From NCBI RefSeq assembly GCF_028561335.1, contig NZ_JAQQTG010000003.1:1-64000 (forward strand): a stretch of 64,000 bases of DNA. Reading direction: 5' to 3'. Position 1 is the first letter of the stretch; each line of letters starts with the position of its first letter. Under the pieces are notes generated by a model that had not been told where the DNA came from, searched no databases, and saw only the letters and a list, made by a program, of their open reading frames with translations. Of this stretch, positions 18,510 to 27,972 are shown in pieces. The position numbers and the translations under genes are program-made. Source of the DNA: Aequorivita todarodis. Lineage in GTDB: Bacteria > Bacteroidota > Bacteroidia > Flavobacteriales > Flavobacteriaceae.

Positions 18510-20612
18510 TTATCTATTGATCTCTGAATTGTTTAATAGATAAAGCCCCATTTTTATTTTCCAGTACGGCATCTTTTCCTCAAAATATTCAAAATAGGGT
18601 TTTAGTGTATCCAAATTTCCTAATTGATCGTTCGCCTCCAGGATTTTCTTAATTTCATCGGAAGAAATAAATTGTAACAGGTCAATTTCCGCTCCTCCTT
18701 CGTGCATTTTTAAGAAATGTCCATATATAGAATCTTCCGAAAGACCCCGTTTTTCAGCAATTTCAGAAGCAGAGAGCTTTTCTTCAACAAACATTTTAAA
18801 ACTGCGTTCGTAGGTGGGAAGGTTGTTTTCCAAACCATCCAAATGCCGATTGATGACTTTTAGGAAATCATCTGCATATTTTTCAAGTTTCGCCTCGCCA
18901 ACACCTGAAACTTCTGCAAATGCTTTACGGGTTCGCGGTTTTTTGTGTTCCATATCTTCCAAGGTAGCATCGCTGAAAACCACAAAGGCGGGCTTGTTTA
19001 TTTCTTCAGCCAATTTCAATCGAAGTTTCCTTAGTTTGTCGAAAAGTTCGGCTCGTTTTCTCGACGCCCGTTCGGTTTTTACGGTTTCCACTTCTTGAAT
19101 GATATTTGCCAAACGTACCTTTTTGCCTTCGAACAAAACTTTTTTGGCGAGGGGTGTGAGCAATAACCGGCCATTTTCGTGGAAGTAAATTTGCAAAACC
19201 CCTTGGTTTAAAAGTTGGATGGCATATTGCTGCAGATCGCGCCATGCAATGTTTTTGGCCGCTCCGTAGGTTTTTATGTTTTGATAACCCTTATCGTGAA
19301 CCTGTGCATTTTGTGCGCCGCGGAGCACGTCGAGAACCATCCCAAGGGCTTCCTGCTCCTCTAATCGCGCCACTGCCGAACAGATTTTTTGAGCGATAAG
19401 CGTGCCGTCAAAATATTTGGGCGGTGTTTTGCAGATGTCGCAATTGCCACAATCTTCGGTGATGTGCTCACCAAAATAGCCGAGCAACGCCTTTCTACGG
19501 CAACTCAAGGCTTCGGCGTATTGCTGCATGCGCTCCAGTTTTGCCAATTGATAGGTCTCGGTTTCGGAGCCCTCGGCAAATTTCCGAAGCATAATGACAT
19601 CTGCAAAACTATAAAACAGGATGGTGTGCGCGGGCTGTCCATCGCGGCCACTCCGACCAATTTCCTGATAATAGCCGTCTATATTTTTTGGCATGTTATA
19701 ATGTATTACCCAGCGTACGTTGCTTTTGTCGATGCCCATTCCGAAGGCGATGGTCGCGACGATTATCGGTGAAATATCGTTGATGAAATTTTCCTGGATT
19801 TGCGTTCTTTCCTCGGAAGTCAAGCCGGCGTGGTACGCTTCCGCTTTATAACCTTTTGCCGAAAGGGTGGCCGCGAGTTTCTCGGTACTTTTTCGGCTTA
19901 GGCAATAAATGATGCCACATTCGCCTTTATGGTTTCTTAAGAAATCGAAAATCTGCTTATTGCGGTTTTGACCGGGGCGGACGTCCAAATAAAGGTTGGG
20001 CCTGTCAAAGGAAGCGATAAACGTTTCAGCGTTTGGAATAGCGAGCTGCACGGCAATATCTTCCCGGGTGGCGCGATCTGCGGTTGCGGTTAAGGCTATT
20101 AATGGAACGTTTGGAAATTGTTCCTTCAAACTTTTAAGTTGGGTATAGGCAGGCCGAAAATCGTGGCCCCAACTGGAAATACAGTGCGCTTCATCAACCG
20201 CAAAAAGACCGATTTTTATTGTCTTCAGAATAAAATTTAACTGCGGAAGACTCTCGGGCGCTACATATAGCAATTTTAAATTTCCGCTTTGTAATTCCCT
20301 TAAAACTTGCTGTTGTTCCTCGTAGGGTTGCGAACTGTTGAAAAACTGGGCCGGAACGCCATTTGCTTTTAAGGCATCAACCTGGTCTTTCATTAAAGCA
20401 ATTAATGGAGAAATCACTATCGCCGTACCATCCAAGGCCAAAGCCGGCAATTGAAAGCACAACGATTTCCCGCCGCCCGTAGGCATAATGGCAATCGTGT
20501 CTTTTTGGTCCATTACATTATTTATGATTTCTTCCTGGTTGGGAAGAAAGCTGTCGTATCCGAAATGCGTTTTGAGCAGCTCGAACTTATTTAGCTGGGC
20601 AGTTGTTTCCAT
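18510..20612 (-). CDS. recQ: ATP-dependent DNA helicase RecQ
   Basis: 700 residues; unwinds DNA 3'-5' during recombination and fork repair. Walker A (MPTGGGKS, about 43-50), DEAH box (about 140-143), motif VI (QEIGRSGRDGQ, about 316-326) and the RecQ zinc-binding cysteines C371, C388, C391 and C394 are all present. An RQC winged helix and an HRDC domain follow (TRKAFAEVSGVGEAKLEKYADDFL). After HRDC comes an extra helix-turn-helix tail (SASEIAEKRGLSEDSIYGHFLKM), common in Bacteroidota and Firmicutes RecQ. The start is ATG at 20612. It lies downstream of ssb, separated by a terminator-like hairpin. Confidence 0.95.
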   Translation of the reverse strand: METTAQLNKFELLKTHFGYDSFLPNQEEIINNVMDQKDTIAIMPTGGGKSLCFQLPALALDGTAIVISPLIALMKDQVDALKANGVPAQFFNSSQPYEEQQQVLRELQSGNLKLLYVAPESLPQLNFILKTIKIGLFAVDEAHCISSWGHDFRPAYTQLKSLKEQFPNVPLIALTATADRATREDIAVQLAIPNAETFIASFDRPNLYLDVRPGQNRNKQIFDFLRNHKGECGIIYCLSRKSTEKLAATLSAKGYKAEAYHAGLTSEERTQIQENFINDISPIIVATIAFGMGIDKSNVRWVIHYNMPKNIDGYYQEIGRSGRDGQPAHTILFYSFADVIMLRKFAEGSETETYQLAKLERMQQYAEALSCRRKALLGYFGEHITEDCGNCDICKTPPKYFDGTLIAQKICSAVARLEEQEALGMVLDVLRGAQNAQVHDKGYQNIKTYGAAKNIAWRDLQQYAIQLLNQGVLQIYFHENGRLLLTPLAKKVLFEGKKVRLANIIQEVETVKTERASRKRAELFDKLRKLRLKLAEEINKPAFVVFSDATLEDMEHKKPRTRKAFAEVSGVGEAKLEKYADDFLKVINRHLDGLENNLPTYERSFKMFVEEKLSASEIAEKRGLSEDSIYGHFLKMHEGGAEIDLLQFISSDEIKKILEANDQLGNLDTLKPYFEYFEEKMPYWKIKMGLYLLNNSEINR

Positions 20613-20647
20613 TTTTGTAAAAATAGCGATTCAAACTTTTAAAAATT

Positions 20648-20672
20648 AAGCCCCCACCAAAAGCGGGGGCTT
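20648..20672 (-). terminator. Intrinsic terminator of ssb
   Basis: Stem AAGCCCCC (20648-20655) with GGGGGCTT (20665-20672) and a 9-nt loop. On the minus strand it is followed by AATTTTTAAA. It lies 15 bp past the ssb stop, so ssb and recQ probably have separate transcripts. Confidence 0.75.
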
Positions 20673-20686
20673 GAATGGCCGGTCAT

Positions 20687-21022
20687 TTATTTACTCCCCA
20701 GCATGACCAGCTCGTTGCAAACTACCTCGGTTACATAACGTTTGATTCCTTCTTTGTCATCATAGGATCTTGAGGTAAGTTTTCCTTCTATTGCCACTTC
20801 TTTTCCTTTTGTGACATAATTTTCGATGATCTCGGCGGTTTTCCCCCAAGCAACAACGTGGTGCCATTGGGTGTCCGTGATTTTTTCACCTTTTTGGTTT
20901 CTGTAGGTTTCATTTGTGGCGATGTTAAACTTGGCAAGTTTTTTTCCGCCGTCAAGATTTACGATTTCGGGATCGTTTCCCAAGTTTCCAATCAACTGTA
21001 CTTTGTTTCTAAGTGTGCTCAT
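20687..21022 (-). CDS. ssb: Single-stranded DNA-binding protein (short form)
   Basis: 111 residues, nearly all one OB fold: MSTLRNKVQLIGNLGNDPEI, WHHVVAWGKTAEIIENYVTKGKEVAIEGKL, then a last strand EVVCNELVMLG. The usual Gly/Pro-rich linker and acidic C-terminal tip (DDDIPF type), which recruits replication and repair proteins in standard SSB, is absent; the protein ends LGSK. It is therefore probably a second, specialised SSB and not the replicative one. A Bacteroidota-type -7 box and a palindromic hairpin lie upstream. Confidence 0.9.
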   Translation of the reverse strand: MSTLRNKVQLIGNLGNDPEIVNLDGGKKLAKFNIATNETYRNQKGEKITDTQWHHVVAWGKTAEIIENYVTKGKEVAIEGKLTSRSYDDKEGIKRYVTEVVCNELVMLGSK

Positions 21023-21039
21023 GATTTCTAATTTTTAAT

Positions 21040-21056
21040 GCCTGCCTGAGGCAGGC
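21040..21056. repeat. Palindromic intergenic repeat in the ssb leader
   Basis: GCCTGCC-TGA-GGCAGGC, a 7-bp perfect stem with a 3-nt loop. It lies between the putative ssb promoter and its ATG, so it would form a hairpin in the leader mRNA. It shares a GCCTG/CAGGC core with the palindromes near 58953. Confidence 0.75.
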
Positions 21057-21101
21057 GGGTTAAACAATTGATACTATCGAATTTCATTTTATTCGACAGG
21101 A

Positions 21102-21109
21102 CAAACGTA
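21102..21109 (-). promoter_or_regulatory. Putative -7 box of ssb
   Basis: On the minus strand this reads TACGTTTG, matching the Bacteroidota -7 consensus TAnnTTTG. It is 80 bp upstream of the ssb start. No clear -33 TTG is seen at the expected distance. Confidence 0.4.
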
Positions 21110-21292
21110 CGATGGCTTCCAAATTTTAGTTGGTTGTTAAGTGCTTACTTTCGTTTATAGTTGTTTGTAAGCGTTTGTAAACGAATATATATTTGATAAT
21201 CAAGTTTTTAATAAATGAGATAATTATAAAAATTTCTGTACTTTAAATTGTTGAAAAACAACTTCTTTTATAATTCACATAAAAAATCCGTT

Positions 21293-21874
21293 ATGAACAG
21301 CAGCAGATTGGAAGCTTTTAGCGATGGAGTACTCGCCATAATAATTACAATTATGGTCTTGGAGTTAAAAGTGCCGCACGGAACCGAGCTAAGTGATTTG
21401 GTGCCCGTGTTGCCCGTATTCCTCAGTTACGTTTTAAGTTTTATTTATGTGGGAATTTATTGGAACAACCACCACCACATGATGCACGCCGTAGAAAAGG
21501 TAAGCGGGGAAATACTTTGGGCAAACCTGCACTTATTGTTTTGGCTGTCGTTGATTCCTTTTGTTACGGGCTGGGTGGGTGAGAACCATTTTGCCGAACT
21601 GCCTATGGCGATGTACGGTGGCGTGTTGTTAATGGCGGCGATTGCTTATTTTATTCTTCAGAATAGAATTTTGGCCGTTCAGGGAAAGGATTCATTGTTG
21701 GCAAAAGCATTGGGAAAGGATTTAAAAGGAAAGGCTTCGCCAATAATTTATATCATCGCAATCATTGGATCTTTCTTGAATCCGTGGATTGCTGGTATAT
21801 TATACATATTGGTAGCATTCATGTGGTTAATTCCCGATAAACGGATAGAAATAATTTTTAGGGACAAGGAATAA
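21293..21874 (+). CDS. TMEM175-family (DUF1211) potassium-channel-like membrane protein
   Basis: 193 residues from the ATG at 21293. Upstream in-frame TTG codons at 21248/21251 would add 15 polar residues and look unlikely. The family signature FSDGVLAIIITIMVLEL opens the first helix, followed by five more hydrophobic segments and the WNNHHHMMH stretch after helix 2. Bacterial TMEM175 relatives form tetrameric K+-selective channels of the inner membrane, with the FSD motif lining the pore. It converges on the CBS-domain gene; the two stop codons touch. Confidence 0.88.
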   Translation: MNSSRLEAFSDGVLAIIITIMVLELKVPHGTELSDLVPVLPVFLSYVLSFIYVGIYWNNHHHMMHAVEKVSGEILWANLHLLFWLSLIPFVTGWVGENHFAELPMAMYGGVLLMAAIAYFILQNRILAVQGKDSLLAKALGKDLKGKASPIIYIIAIIGSFLNPWIAGILYILVAFMWLIPDKRIEIIFRDKE

Positions 21875-22336
21875 TTACCAAGTCTGTCCCTTTAGTTTCA
21901 TAGCTGCTCGCAATACATCGCTTTGGCTAATTTGCCCCACCAACTTGCCCTTTTCCAAAATAGGAAAACGGCGGTGTTTTGATTCCAAAAATTTATTGGC
22001 CGCATCCAATACGTTCATTTCGCCATCAATAGTGTCCACATTTTTTATCATGTGCTGCTCCACTTTTACGTCTTCCATGGGATGGTTGTGGTAGCGGGCA
22101 TCGCTCAGTTCTTTTAGACAGTCGCCTTCAGAAATAATACCTACCAACTCATTTTTATCATTTACCACGGGCCCGCCGGAAATTCTTTTCTTCAAAAGCA
22201 CTTCCATTACTTCCAAAATAGATTGTTCTGGCCTGAATGTAACGAGTTTGCGAGTCATATAATCGGAGACCTTTATTTTTTCCGAAGAACCTTTTTGGGG
22301 CTTTGCCCTTCTGCCTATAAAACTTTTAATTCCCAT
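21875..22336 (-). CDS. CBS-domain pair protein
   Basis: 153 residues with a short basic N-terminus (FIGRRAKPQKG) and two CBS motifs. One is VSDYMTRKLVTFRPEQSILE...GGPVVNDKNELVGIISEGDC; the other is VEQHMIKNVDTIDGEMNV...RRFPILEKGKLVGQISQSDVLRA. CBS pairs bind adenine nucleotides and act as energy or redox sensors. No catalytic domain is attached, so it is a free-standing regulatory module; its partner is unknown. It converges with the TMEM175 gene with no spacer. Confidence 0.88.
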   Translation of the reverse strand: MGIKSFIGRRAKPQKGSSEKIKVSDYMTRKLVTFRPEQSILEVMEVLLKKRISGGPVVNDKNELVGIISEGDCLKELSDARYHNHPMEDVKVEQHMIKNVDTIDGEMNVLDAANKFLESKHRRFPILEKGKLVGQISQSDVLRAAMKLKGQTW

Positions 22337-22499
22337 AATATCAAATTTTTGCGAACTTCTAAGATAAACAATTTTATTAAATTAAATTATTGGACTATTA
22401 AGATATAAGTTAAAAGGGTTAAAACACTACTGACGGAATACTAATGAACCTTTTAACTTAACCCGATTAAAATCGTATTTTTAACCTAAATTTTTTCAT

Positions 22500-22580
22500 C
22501 CCTGCCCTAAAGGGAGGAAAATTTCTTGAATTTTGACAAATACGTTATATATCCTGCAACCCTCAGGGCTGGGGCAACAG
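22500..22580. repeat. Intergenic palindrome pair before the M28 peptidase
   Basis: The leader holds CCCTAAAGGGAGG (about 22509-22521) and CCCTCAGGGCTGGGG (about 22560-22574). A similar pair, CCCCTAAAGGGGAG and CCCTTTAGAGCTGGGG, occurs at about 43677-43720, so both look like copies of one dispersed intergenic element. Confidence 0.55.
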
Positions 22581-22608
22581 AATTTATAGCAAACAAAACT
22601 CCCCAACC

Positions 22609-24972
22609 ATGAAAAAACTTGGCGCCATTCTTTCGCTCTTGCTCATAATTACATTAGTCTATTACAGCTTTTATGGATTGACACCACATTACGATGGAGA
22701 CGAAACGGCTCCTGCCACCGAATTTTCCGTGGATAGGGCGCTTCAACCTTTAAGTGAAATTTCTAAAAAACCACATTATTTAGGTTCCGAGGGCCATGGG
22801 GAAGTTAGAAAGTTTTTGATTTCAGAAATGGGAAAATTGGGTCTCGATCCCCATATCCAAGAAGGATTTAGCCTAAATCCCGAATCGAAAACGCTAAACA
22901 AGCCCATAAACATTATTGGCCGAATTAAAGGTACCGAAGAGGGAAAGGCGCTTTTGCTGCTTTCACATTACGATAGTGCGCTTGTGCCTTCTTTTGGCGC
23001 CAGCGATGCCGGAAGTGGCCTGGTTACTATTTTGGAAAGTGTCCGTGCTTATCTGGCTTCGAGGGAACAGCCCCAAAACGATATTATAATCCTTTTTTCC
23101 GATGCCGAGGAAATTGGCCTGGACGGCGCCAAACTTTTTGTAAACGAGCATCCGTGGGCAAAAAATGTAGGCTTGGTGCTCAATTTTGAAGCGCGTGGCA
23201 CCAGCGGCCCGAGCAATATGATTTTGGAGACCAACGGCGGAAATTCAAAATTGGTAAAGGAATTTATAGCGGCCAACCCAGATTTTCCGGTTGCCTCTTC
23301 GTTGATGTACAGCGTTTACAAAATGCTGCCCAACGATACCGATTCCACTGTTTTTAGGGAAGATGGAGATATACCCAGTTTTTTCTTCGCCTTTATTGAC
23401 AGTCATTTCAACTACCACACGGCCAATGACAATATGTATCATTTAAACTGGAACAGTTTGATGCACCAAGGCAGTTATCTGCTTCCGTTGATCCATTATT
23501 TTGCCAATGCCGATCTCTCAAGCCTAAAGTCAAAAACAGATGATGTTTATGTAAACCTACCCTTGGTAAAAATGATAAGCTACCCGTTTTCGTGGATTTT
23601 GCCGATGCTCATTTTGGCAACGCTATTTTTTCTTTTTTTGATTTTTTATGGACTAAACAAAAGAAAATTGAATGGAAAAGCAATCGGCTTGGGCTTCGCT
23701 CCGTTTTTGCTTTCGCTGATTATCTGCGGGGGTGTTGGTCTTTTTGGTTGGAAATTGATTTTAATGATATACCCGCAATACGCCGAAATCCAACAAGGCT
23801 TTACCTATAACGGGCATTGGTACATTGCGTTTTTCGTCTTCCTTTCGTTGGCCATTACCTTTGCGGTTTATAAAAAATTCACTAAAAATTTCAGCGAGCC
23901 TTCCTTTTACGTTGCTCCTTTGTTTTTTTGGCTTTTGATAAACGCAGCTGTATTTATTATTCTGAAAGGAGCCGCTTTCTTCATTATTCCTGTGTTTTTT
24001 GGATTGTTGTCGTTTTTTGTGATGCTTCGGCAGGAACGCCCCAATCTTTTGGCGATGGCCCTTTTGGCGGTTCCGGCAATCTTTATTTTTGCGCCGCTCA
24101 TTCAGTTTTTTCCAGTTGGGCTGGGCTTGAAAATGCTCGTAATAAGCTGCGTTTTCACCGTTTTGCTTTTTGCGTTGCTCTGGCCCGTTTTTGGATATTA
24201 TAAAATGAAAGGGTTGCTTTCGGCTGTATGTTTGCTGCTCGCGGTACTTTTCTTCGGAATAGCCCATTCAAAAAGCGATTTTTCCGAAGAGCGAAGAAAG
24301 CCAAACAGCCTAATTTACTACAAAGATGCCGATACGGACAAAACCTATTGGCTTACTTACGACAAGGAAATTGACGAATGGACGCAGCAATATTTGGGCG
24401 AAAAGCCCGAAACGGCAACTGACAGTTTAGCTGAAGCACCTTATAATAAATATGGCTTTACCTATAGCTATATGGCTAAAGCGCCGGAAAAAAATATCCC
24501 GGATTTTAAGATAATTTTGGAAGAAGATACCTTGATCGAAAACCTTCGGAATGTCAAGTTCAGCATCGTGCCGCAACGGAGAGTGAACAAAATAGATTTG
24601 TACGGCGTAGGGAATCCAGCTTTTAAAACCCTGGAATTTAACGGTAAAACCATGCCGATCCCAAAAATTTCGAATGACTATCGGGGCACCAAAAATAGCG
24701 CCCTCATCAATTATTACGTTTCTGAAAACGATTCCTTAAAAGTGAAATTTTCCGTAGCGGAACATACACCAATTGTATTTAAAGTGATGGAATATTCCTT
24801 CGATTTAATGACAAACCCACAATTTGAAATAGCGAAAAGGCCAGACTATACAATGCCGAAACCTTTTGTAATTACCGATGCCGTGGCGGTAAAACGGACT
24901 TTTTCGGTAGATTCGCTTCCGATGAAAGCTCGCGATACGTTGCCGACTAATGCTGTAAATACTTTTAAATGA
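22609..24972 (+). CDS. M28 family peptidase with multi-pass membrane domain
   Basis: 787 residues. An N-terminal membrane helix is followed by an M28 aminopeptidase domain (about 40-310) with zinc-site motifs: SHYDS (His near 120), GASDAGSG (metal-bridging Asp), DAEEIG (Glu pair near 165-170) and HTANDN near 275. About eight hydrophobic helices follow (about 325-560), then an extracytoplasmic C-terminal domain. This layout resembles eukaryotic ERMP1 and vacuolar membrane proteases and is known in Bacteroidota. It probably trims peptides in the periplasm. Its stop overlaps the next ATG (ATGA). Confidence 0.85.
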   Translation: MKKLGAILSLLLIITLVYYSFYGLTPHYDGDETAPATEFSVDRALQPLSEISKKPHYLGSEGHGEVRKFLISEMGKLGLDPHIQEGFSLNPESKTLNKPINIIGRIKGTEEGKALLLLSHYDSALVPSFGASDAGSGLVTILESVRAYLASREQPQNDIIILFSDAEEIGLDGAKLFVNEHPWAKNVGLVLNFEARGTSGPSNMILETNGGNSKLVKEFIAANPDFPVASSLMYSVYKMLPNDTDSTVFREDGDIPSFFFAFIDSHFNYHTANDNMYHLNWNSLMHQGSYLLPLIHYFANADLSSLKSKTDDVYVNLPLVKMISYPFSWILPMLILATLFFLFLIFYGLNKRKLNGKAIGLGFAPFLLSLIICGGVGLFGWKLILMIYPQYAEIQQGFTYNGHWYIAFFVFLSLAITFAVYKKFTKNFSEPSFYVAPLFFWLLINAAVFIILKGAAFFIIPVFFGLLSFFVMLRQERPNLLAMALLAVPAIFIFAPLIQFFPVGLGLKMLVISCVFTVLLFALLWPVFGYYKMKGLLSAVCLLLAVLFFGIAHSKSDFSEERRKPNSLIYYKDADTDKTYWLTYDKEIDEWTQQYLGEKPETATDSLAEAPYNKYGFTYSYMAKAPEKNIPDFKIILEEDTLIENLRNVKFSIVPQRRVNKIDLYGVGNPAFKTLEFNGKTMPIPKISNDYRGTKNSALINYYVSENDSLKVKFSVAEHTPIVFKVMEYSFDLMTNPQFEIAKRPDYTMPKPFVITDAVAVKRTFSVDSLPMKARDTLPTNAVNTFK

Positions 24973-25778
24973 CAAATAAAACAATCGCCATTGCGGGCCT
25001 GGGATGGCTCGGACAACCCTTGGGGTATCGTTTGGCTTCACTGGGGTACACCGTAAAAGGTTCAGTGACCACTGTTGAAAAAGCTACGTTATTGCAACAA
25101 AACGGCTTTGACGCTTTTCCCGTTGAAATTTCGGAAAACGGAATTGCCGGGGAAATTCAGGCGCTTTTAAACAATTCGGATCTTTTAATTATAATGATTC
25201 CGCCCGGACTTCGGAAAAACACGGGCGCAGATTATGTTTTAAAAATGGCCCATTTGCTTTCCGCGATAAATGAAGCTGCCGTCAGGAAAATTATTTTGGT
25301 GAGCAGTACTTCTGTTTACGCCGATTCACAGGGAAACGTTACCGAAATTGACGATCCAAGACCCGAAACCATCGCGGGAAAACAACTGCGACAAGTGGAA
25401 GAATTATTCATTAATTCGGAAGAATTGCAAACTACCGTTGTGCGTTTCGGCGGGTTGATAGGCGGCGGCAGGCAACCTGCAAAATATTTGGCGGGGCGAA
25501 AGGATTTGGCAGATGGCAATGCGCCGGTTAATTTAATTCACCGTGAGGATTGTATAAATATTTTGGTTGAAATATTAAAGCAGGATGCCTTCGGAAAAGT
25601 GTTTAATGCCGTAAACCCAAACCATCCCAAAAAAGCGGACTATTACATTCAAAAGTCGAATGAACTTGGTTTGGAACCGCCAACTTTTGCGGAAGCTGAT
25701 TCAAATGAAATTTTTAAACAGGTTGATTCAGAGAATTTGAAAGCTATTTTGGATTATTCCTTTAAAACTTCAATATAA
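24969..25778 (+). CDS. NAD(P)-binding Rossmann epimerase/dehydratase-like protein
   Basis: 269 residues with an N-terminal dinucleotide-binding motif (IAIAGLGWLGQPLGYRLA) and the SDR-type strand and active-site region VSSTSVYAD. This resembles the YeeZ group of atypical extended SDRs. The usual YxxxK is not obvious; the Tyr of SVYAD is in place but no Lys lies four residues later. The substrate is unknown. It is translationally coupled to the M28 peptidase (ATGA overlap). A bidirectional terminator follows. Confidence 0.8.
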   Translation: MTNKTIAIAGLGWLGQPLGYRLASLGYTVKGSVTTVEKATLLQQNGFDAFPVEISENGIAGEIQALLNNSDLLIIMIPPGLRKNTGADYVLKMAHLLSAINEAAVRKIILVSSTSVYADSQGNVTEIDDPRPETIAGKQLRQVEELFINSEELQTTVVRFGGLIGGGRQPAKYLAGRKDLADGNAPVNLIHREDCINILVEILKQDAFGKVFNAVNPNHPKKADYYIQKSNELGLEPPTFAEADSNEIFKQVDSENLKAILDYSFKTSI

Positions 25779-25780
25779 AA

Positions 25781-25804
25781 AAAGGAGCCTGTTACAGCTC
25801 CTTT
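25781..25804. terminator. Bidirectional intrinsic terminator
   Basis: AAAGGAGC (25781-25788) pairs with GCTCCTTT (25797-25804) across an 8-nt loop, with an A-run on the left. It lies between two convergent genes (stops at 25778 and 25831) and can serve both. Confidence 0.85.
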
Positions 25805-25830
25805 CCATTTCAATAAAATACTTTAAAAAA

Positions 25831-27897
25831 CTACCAAATACGAACCCTGTCTTCAGGGGCAAGGTACATGGGGTCGCCTTCCTTAATATCAAAAGCCTCG
25901 TAAAAAGCGTCAACATTCAGCAAGGGTTGCGTTGCCCGAACCATGCCCGGGGAATGTGGGTCTGTTTTCACTTGGTTGCGAAGTGCTTCATCACGAGATT
26001 TGGTGCGCCAAACCGTTGCCCAGCTCATAAAGAACCGTTGCTCTGGCGTGAAACCGTCAATGTTGTCGGGACGTCCGTTTTCCTTGTAAAAACGCTGCAA
26101 ACCGTCATAGGCCCCAAGCACGCCACCAAGATCGCCAATGTTTTCGCCCAAGGTAAATTTTCCGTTGATATACACGCTGTCCAAAACTTCTACGTTGCTG
26201 TATTGCTCGGCAAGTTTATCGCCACGCTCGGTGAAGTTTTTAAGATCGGTATCCGTCCACCAGTTTACCAGGTTGCCGTTGGCGTCAAAACGGGAGCCGC
26301 TGTCATCAAAAGCATGTGAAATCTCGTGGCCGATTACCGCGCCGATGCCCCCGTAGTTTACAGCTTCATCTGCCTTGTAATCGTAGAAAGGCGGTTGCAG
26401 GATTGCCGCCGGGAATACGATCTCGTTGTTGAACGGGTTGAAATATGCATTGACCGTCTGTGGGCTCATTCCCCATTCGGTACGATCTACAGGCTCATCA
26501 ATTTTATCAAGATTGTCCTTAAAATTCCAAGTTTTTACGGCAATCATGTTGTCATAAAAGGTATTGGCAGGTTTCACTTCCATGGAGGAATAATCTTTCC
26601 ACTTGTCAGGATAGCCAACTTTTACGGTGAACTTGTCAAGTTTTTCAATAGCTTTCACTTTGGTGCTGTCGCTCATCCAGGTTAAAGCGTTAATTCGGTC
26701 TTTGTAGGCTGCAATCACGTTTGCAATCATTGCTTCTGCTTTTTGCTTTGCCTCTGGCGGGAACATTTCATCCACATACAGTTTGCCCAAGGCTTCGCCT
26801 ACACTTCCGTTAACGGTTGCAAGGGCGCGTTCGTCAGCAGGTTTTTGTTTTTTGGTGCCTTTCAGCGTGGTTTCATAAAAATCGAAATTGGCTTTATCTA
26901 TTTCAGTAGTCAACATTCCAGCGGAATTGTTCAAGGTGGACCAGCGTATTACGGTTCTCCAAGTATCAAAATCTGGCTTTGCGAATATTTGCTTCAAGGT
27001 TTCCATGTATTTTGGCTGCATCACGATAACGGTGTCCAGTTTTTTATCGATGCCCATTTGCTCAAATGCCTTTTCCCATTGAATCTGTGGAAGCATATTC
27101 TGCAATTCGGCAATGCTTCGTGGGTTGTTGAAGTTTCTGAAATCGCGGCTCGCAACCTTGTCCAATCTTGGCGTGGCAAGTTTGGTTTCAAAGGCAAGGA
27201 TGGTTTCGGCCTGCTGGCGGGCAGATTCTTCAGTATCTCCAAGAAATTGAAGCATACGTGTAATGTGATCTACATATTGTTGACGGATTTTTACCGAAGC
27301 GGGATCAGTATTGGTATAAAAATCACGGTCTGGAAGGCCTAAACCGCCAGGTGTAATATAAGCCGAGTTCATCGCGCTATTGCTTGGGTTTGAAAAAGCC
27401 GCAAGCCCCAAAAATGGTTGTGAAACGGCAACGGCATCTTCGCTCATCAATTTTTGAAAATCTTCCATGCTGTTCATGGCTGCAATTTTTTCAAGCGTTG
27501 GCTTTATGGGGTCAATACCGGCCTTGTCCCTTGCAACGGTATCCAGCTTAGATTCATAGATCATCAAGGCTTTGGCTTGGTCCGTATCGGGAGCGTATTT
27601 TCCGCTTTTCTTGGCTTTTTCCAAGATGTTCAGCATGTCCTTGCTTGTTTTTTTACGCAGAATCGTGAACCCGGCCCAACTGGTTTCATCATCCGGAATC
27701 TCGTTGTTTTTCATCCAGTTTCCGTTCACGTAGTTGTAAAAATCTGCTTTCGGACTCACAGTGGTGTCCATGTTTGCAAGGATAATTCCGTGTGGTTCGG
27801 TGTCTGCTACGGCCACATCGGTTTTTTCCTTACAAGCGGTTGTGGCTACTGCAACTACTGCAAAAGCCAACACAGGTTTTAAAAAATTAGTCTTCAT
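25831..27897 (-). CDS. M13 (neprilysin-type) metallopeptidase lipoprotein
   Basis: 688 residues with a lipoprotein signal (AVATTAC, Cys near 21), so it is probably membrane-anchored outside the cytoplasm. The family start is YNYVNGNWMKNNEIPDDETSW. The zinc site is GHEISHAFD (about 520-530), with the third ligand in GENIGDLGG. The ending, SPGMVRATQPLLNVDAFYEAFD, includes the substrate-binding region. It cleaves peptides on the amino side of hydrophobic residues in known members. Length is normal for PepO-type enzymes. Not in an operon. Confidence 0.93.
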   Translation of the reverse strand: MKTNFLKPVLAFAVVAVATTACKEKTDVAVADTEPHGIILANMDTTVSPKADFYNYVNGNWMKNNEIPDDETSWAGFTILRKKTSKDMLNILEKAKKSGKYAPDTDQAKALMIYESKLDTVARDKAGIDPIKPTLEKIAAMNSMEDFQKLMSEDAVAVSQPFLGLAAFSNPSNSAMNSAYITPGGLGLPDRDFYTNTDPASVKIRQQYVDHITRMLQFLGDTEESARQQAETILAFETKLATPRLDKVASRDFRNFNNPRSIAELQNMLPQIQWEKAFEQMGIDKKLDTVIVMQPKYMETLKQIFAKPDFDTWRTVIRWSTLNNSAGMLTTEIDKANFDFYETTLKGTKKQKPADERALATVNGSVGEALGKLYVDEMFPPEAKQKAEAMIANVIAAYKDRINALTWMSDSTKVKAIEKLDKFTVKVGYPDKWKDYSSMEVKPANTFYDNMIAVKTWNFKDNLDKIDEPVDRTEWGMSPQTVNAYFNPFNNEIVFPAAILQPPFYDYKADEAVNYGGIGAVIGHEISHAFDDSGSRFDANGNLVNWWTDTDLKNFTERGDKLAEQYSNVEVLDSVYINGKFTLGENIGDLGGVLGAYDGLQRFYKENGRPDNIDGFTPEQRFFMSWATVWRTKSRDEALRNQVKTDPHSPGMVRATQPLLNVDAFYEAFDIKEGDPMYLAPEDRVRIW

Positions 27898-27972
27898 TAT
27901 AGGGTTTTTGTTTAAGGTATTTATTGTTTTAAAATTATACTGAAAGTATAAGTTGCTCTTTCTCTTTGATTG

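Noticed and set aside
21248-21292. Longer start of the TMEM175-type gene at TTG 21248
   Set aside because: The extra residues are polar and unlike the family; ATG 21293 puts the FSDG motif at the usual distance from the start.
26743-27342. 199-codon plus-strand frame opposite the M13 peptidase
   Set aside because: Antisense shadow of a clear metallopeptidase gene; low-complexity aromatic-rich translation.
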